Part shown: positions 34,196 through 35,716 of the stretch, piece by piece
Position numbering within the stretch: position 1 is the first letter of the stretch
Layout of the letters: each line of letters opens with the position of its first letter
NCBI GenBank assembly: GCA_004359425.1
Contig: PTEU01000006.1
Location: 2,792-38,507 of the forward strand
Direction of reading: 5' to 3'
From: Ideonella sp. MAG2
Lineage (GTDB): Bacteria; Pseudomonadota; Gammaproteobacteria; Burkholderiales; Burkholderiaceae_C
Length of the DNA: 35,716 nucleotides
Position numbers and translations under genes: made by a program
The notes under the pieces: generated by a model
What the model saw: only the letters and a program-made list of their open reading frames with translations
The model's database searches: none
What the model was told of the DNA's origin: nothing

Positions 34196-35164
34196 ATGTC
34201 AAAGCCTAAACCAGCCCCCTTGCCTGCGGGCACAGTGGTCGGTGGCTACCAGATCGTCAAAAAACTGGCGGCCGGCGGTTTTGGTGTGGTTTACCTCGCC
34301 GAAGACGAAGGTCGCCACCATGTGGCGCTCAAAGAGTACCTACCGGCGTCTCTGGCCGAGCGGTCTGCAGGCGAGTTGATTCCGCGCGTGAAGCCGGAAA
34401 AGCAGCCTCTGTACCGTCTCGGCCTGAAAAGCTTCTTCGAAGAAGGGCGCTCGCTTGCCCAGATTTCGCACCCCAGCGTGGTCTCGGTGCTGAATTTCTT
34501 CCGCGAGAACGAAACCGTCTACATGGTGATGAACTATCTGCAGGGCGATACCTTGCAGGACTTCATCATCACCGCGCGAGATTTGAAGCGCGAAAAGGTG
34601 TTCCGCGAGTCCACCATCCGCAGCCTGTTTGACGAGATCCTGCGCGGTTTGCGCATCGTGCACCAGCACAAGATGCTGCACTTGGACATCAAACCGGCCA
34701 ACATCTTCATCACCAACGACAACCGCGCGGTGCTGCTGGACTTTGGCGCGGCGCGCGAGGTGCTGTCCAAAGAGGGCAATTTCATTCGCCCGATGTACAC
34801 GCCGGGCTTTGCCGCACCTGAGATGTACCGTCGCGACGGTGCCTTGGGGCCCTGGACAGACATCTACGCGATTGGCGCCTGCCTCTACGCGTGCATGCAG
34901 GGCTATCCACCTAACGATGCCCCACAACGTATCGAGAAAGACCGGCTACCGCTGTCGCTCTCGCGCCTGCGCAACACCTACTCCGACAATCTCATCGAAG
35001 TGACCGAGTGGTGCATGTCGCTAGACCCGCTGTCGCGGCCGCAAAGCGTGTTTGCCCTGCAAAAAGAGCTCTCGCGTGAAACCGAGCGCCGTTACACCTC
35101 GCTGAGCTTCACAGAGCGCTTGAAGCTTCAGATCGAGAATCTGAAATCAGGGGCACGCAGCTAA
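34196..35164 (+). CDS. Hanks-type serine/threonine protein kinase
   Basis: A 322-residue soluble kinase. The Gly-rich loop is LAAGGFGVVYLAED, the catalytic Lys46 in VALKEYLP, the catalytic loop HLDIKPANIF (Asp164), then DFGAAR (182-187) and the APE-like AAPEMY. The Arg of the usual HRD is Leu, so it is a non-RD kinase. There is no transmembrane helix or sensor domain after residue 300. It is followed 35 bases later by a PP2C phosphatase, a classic kinase/phosphatase pair. The start ATG 34196 has AAGGA just upstream. Confidence 0.92.
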   Translation: MSKPKPAPLPAGTVVGGYQIVKKLAAGGFGVVYLAEDEGRHHVALKEYLPASLAERSAGELIPRVKPEKQPLYRLGLKSFFEEGRSLAQISHPSVVSVLNFFRENETVYMVMNYLQGDTLQDFIITARDLKREKVFRESTIRSLFDEILRGLRIVHQHKMLHLDIKPANIFITNDNRAVLLDFGAAREVLSKEGNFIRPMYTPGFAAPEMYRRDGALGPWTDIYAIGACLYACMQGYPPNDAPQRIEKDRLPLSLSRLRNTYSDNLIEVTEWCMSLDPLSRPQSVFALQKELSRETERRYTSLSFTERLKLQIENLKSGARS

Positions 35165-35199
35165 GGTCTGCGGCGTCCCACTAGCCTACAGAAGTCACC

Positions 35200-35618
35200 A
35201 TGAGGTTTTCCGTCTACCAAGTCAGCCGCAAGGGCGGGCGCGAAAAGAACGAAGACCGCATGGGTTATTGCTACACCCGAGACGCCGGCTTGTTTGCGCT
35301 GGCCGATGGCATGGGTGGCCACCCTGAAGGCGAGGTGGCGGCCCAGTTAGCACTGCAAACCATGGCCGCAGCGTTTCAGCGTGAAGCCAAGCCTCAGCTC
35401 AAGAACCCGCTGCGCTTTTTGCAAGAGTCCATCTTGGCAGGGCATTACCAACTTTTGCGCTATGCCACCGATAAGTCCCTGGTCGACACGCCTCGCACGA
35501 CCATGGTGGGCTGCTTGATGCAGGGGGCCGCTGCCTATTGGGCGCATTGCGGCGATTCCCGCCTCTACCTGGTGCGCGACGGCCTGATGCTGGCCCGCAC
35601 CCGCGACCATTCCTACAC
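35200..35618 (+). CDS. PP2C-family protein phosphatase, cut by contig end
   Basis: The 139 authentic residues begin MRFSVYQVSRKGGREKNEDRMGYC. Metal-binding motifs of PP2C are visible: NEDR, then LFALADGMGGHPEGEVAAQLAL, then TTMVGCLMQGAAAYWAHCGDSRLYLVRDG. About half of the usual 240-300 residues is present. Real sequence ends at 35618 (RTRDHSYT); the apparent extension CLLYTSRCV is a translation of adapter sequence. It should reverse phosphorylation by the preceding kinase. Confidence 0.9.
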
Positions 35619-35656
35619 CTGTCTCTTATACACATCTAGATGTGTATAAGAGACAG
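35619..35656. other. Tn5/Nextera mosaic-end adapter dimer (artefact)
   Basis: The 19-bp mosaic end CTGTCTCTTATACACATCT (35619-35637) is followed at once by its exact reverse complement (35638-35656). This is the transposase recognition sequence used in tagmentation libraries, and its presence between two unrelated genomic pieces marks a chimeric read. Confidence 0.98.
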
Positions 35657-35657
35657 G

Positions 35658-35716
35658 GCCTGTGCTTGAGTGTGCAGGGCCGCGAGCATGAAGCCCACAG
35701 CATTGAGCTGGCCCGC
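35658..35716 (+). repeat. 59-bp copy of the M61 peptidase gene (artefact)
   Basis: Bases 35658-35716 equal 23783-23841 without mismatch, in the same orientation. They follow directly on the adapter dimer and so do not belong here. Confidence 0.97.

Overview
The window looks like one complete draft contig from a high-GC betaproteobacterium, order Burkholderiales and probably Comamonadaceae. The evidence is the set of core proteins (DnaE, YchF, an rpoZ-gmk-yicC-kinase-PP2C block, a Bug-type binding protein, a VanA-like Rieske oxygenase). It starts inside a repeated integrase gene. It ends in a sequencing artefact: two head-to-head 19-bp Tn5/Nextera mosaic ends at 35619-35656, followed by 59 bases copied from the peptidase gene at 23783-23841.

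Positions 1 to about 13110 are accessory DNA that I read as a gene-cassette array of an integron, oriented left to right, with no intI in view (a CALIN-like array). Four attC or attC-like sites are visible: 733-789, a split site at 2582-2588 plus 4251-4373, 5496-5560, and 8085-8198. Two cassettes pass a strict internal test: their first six bases complete an R' box that is the exact complement of their own R'' box (4368-5554, a CPBP membrane protease; 5555-8192, a tyrosine recombinase plus a Y2/HUH IS91-type transposase). The array is heavily attacked by insertion sequences. A 3'-truncated IS1182-family element has cut a membrane-protein cassette. An IS110/IS1111-family element sits immediately beside the R'' box of an attC site, as in the IS1111-attC group, and carries a possible guide-RNA region. 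A full-length IS1634-family transposase interrupts a secreted-protein gene. The recombinase/Y2 module is present twice (1-740 and 7347-8092 are near-identical), each copy joined at GTCCAAC to a different attC remainder. The AT-rich stretch 8200-10400 holds two divergent copies of a small two-helix membrane protein and a dense cluster of a 10-bp motif.

Positions 13295-35618 are chromosomal core. In order: a CBS-domain protein; a Bug-type binding protein and Rieske oxygenase (minus strand); ychF-dnaE (minus); a rightward run of UbiH-like monooxygenase, DsbC-like isomerase, DUF3429 protein, M61 peptidase, DUF3108 protein, enoyl-CoA hydratase, dusC and greB; an FG-GAP repeat protein; spoT, rpoZ, gmk and yicC (minus); then a divergent serine/threonine kinase and a PP2C phosphatase cut off by the contig end. 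The spoT gene has lost an internal segment between its TGS/helical region and its ACT domain and is out of frame across the junction. No rRNA, tRNA or CRISPR array was seen.
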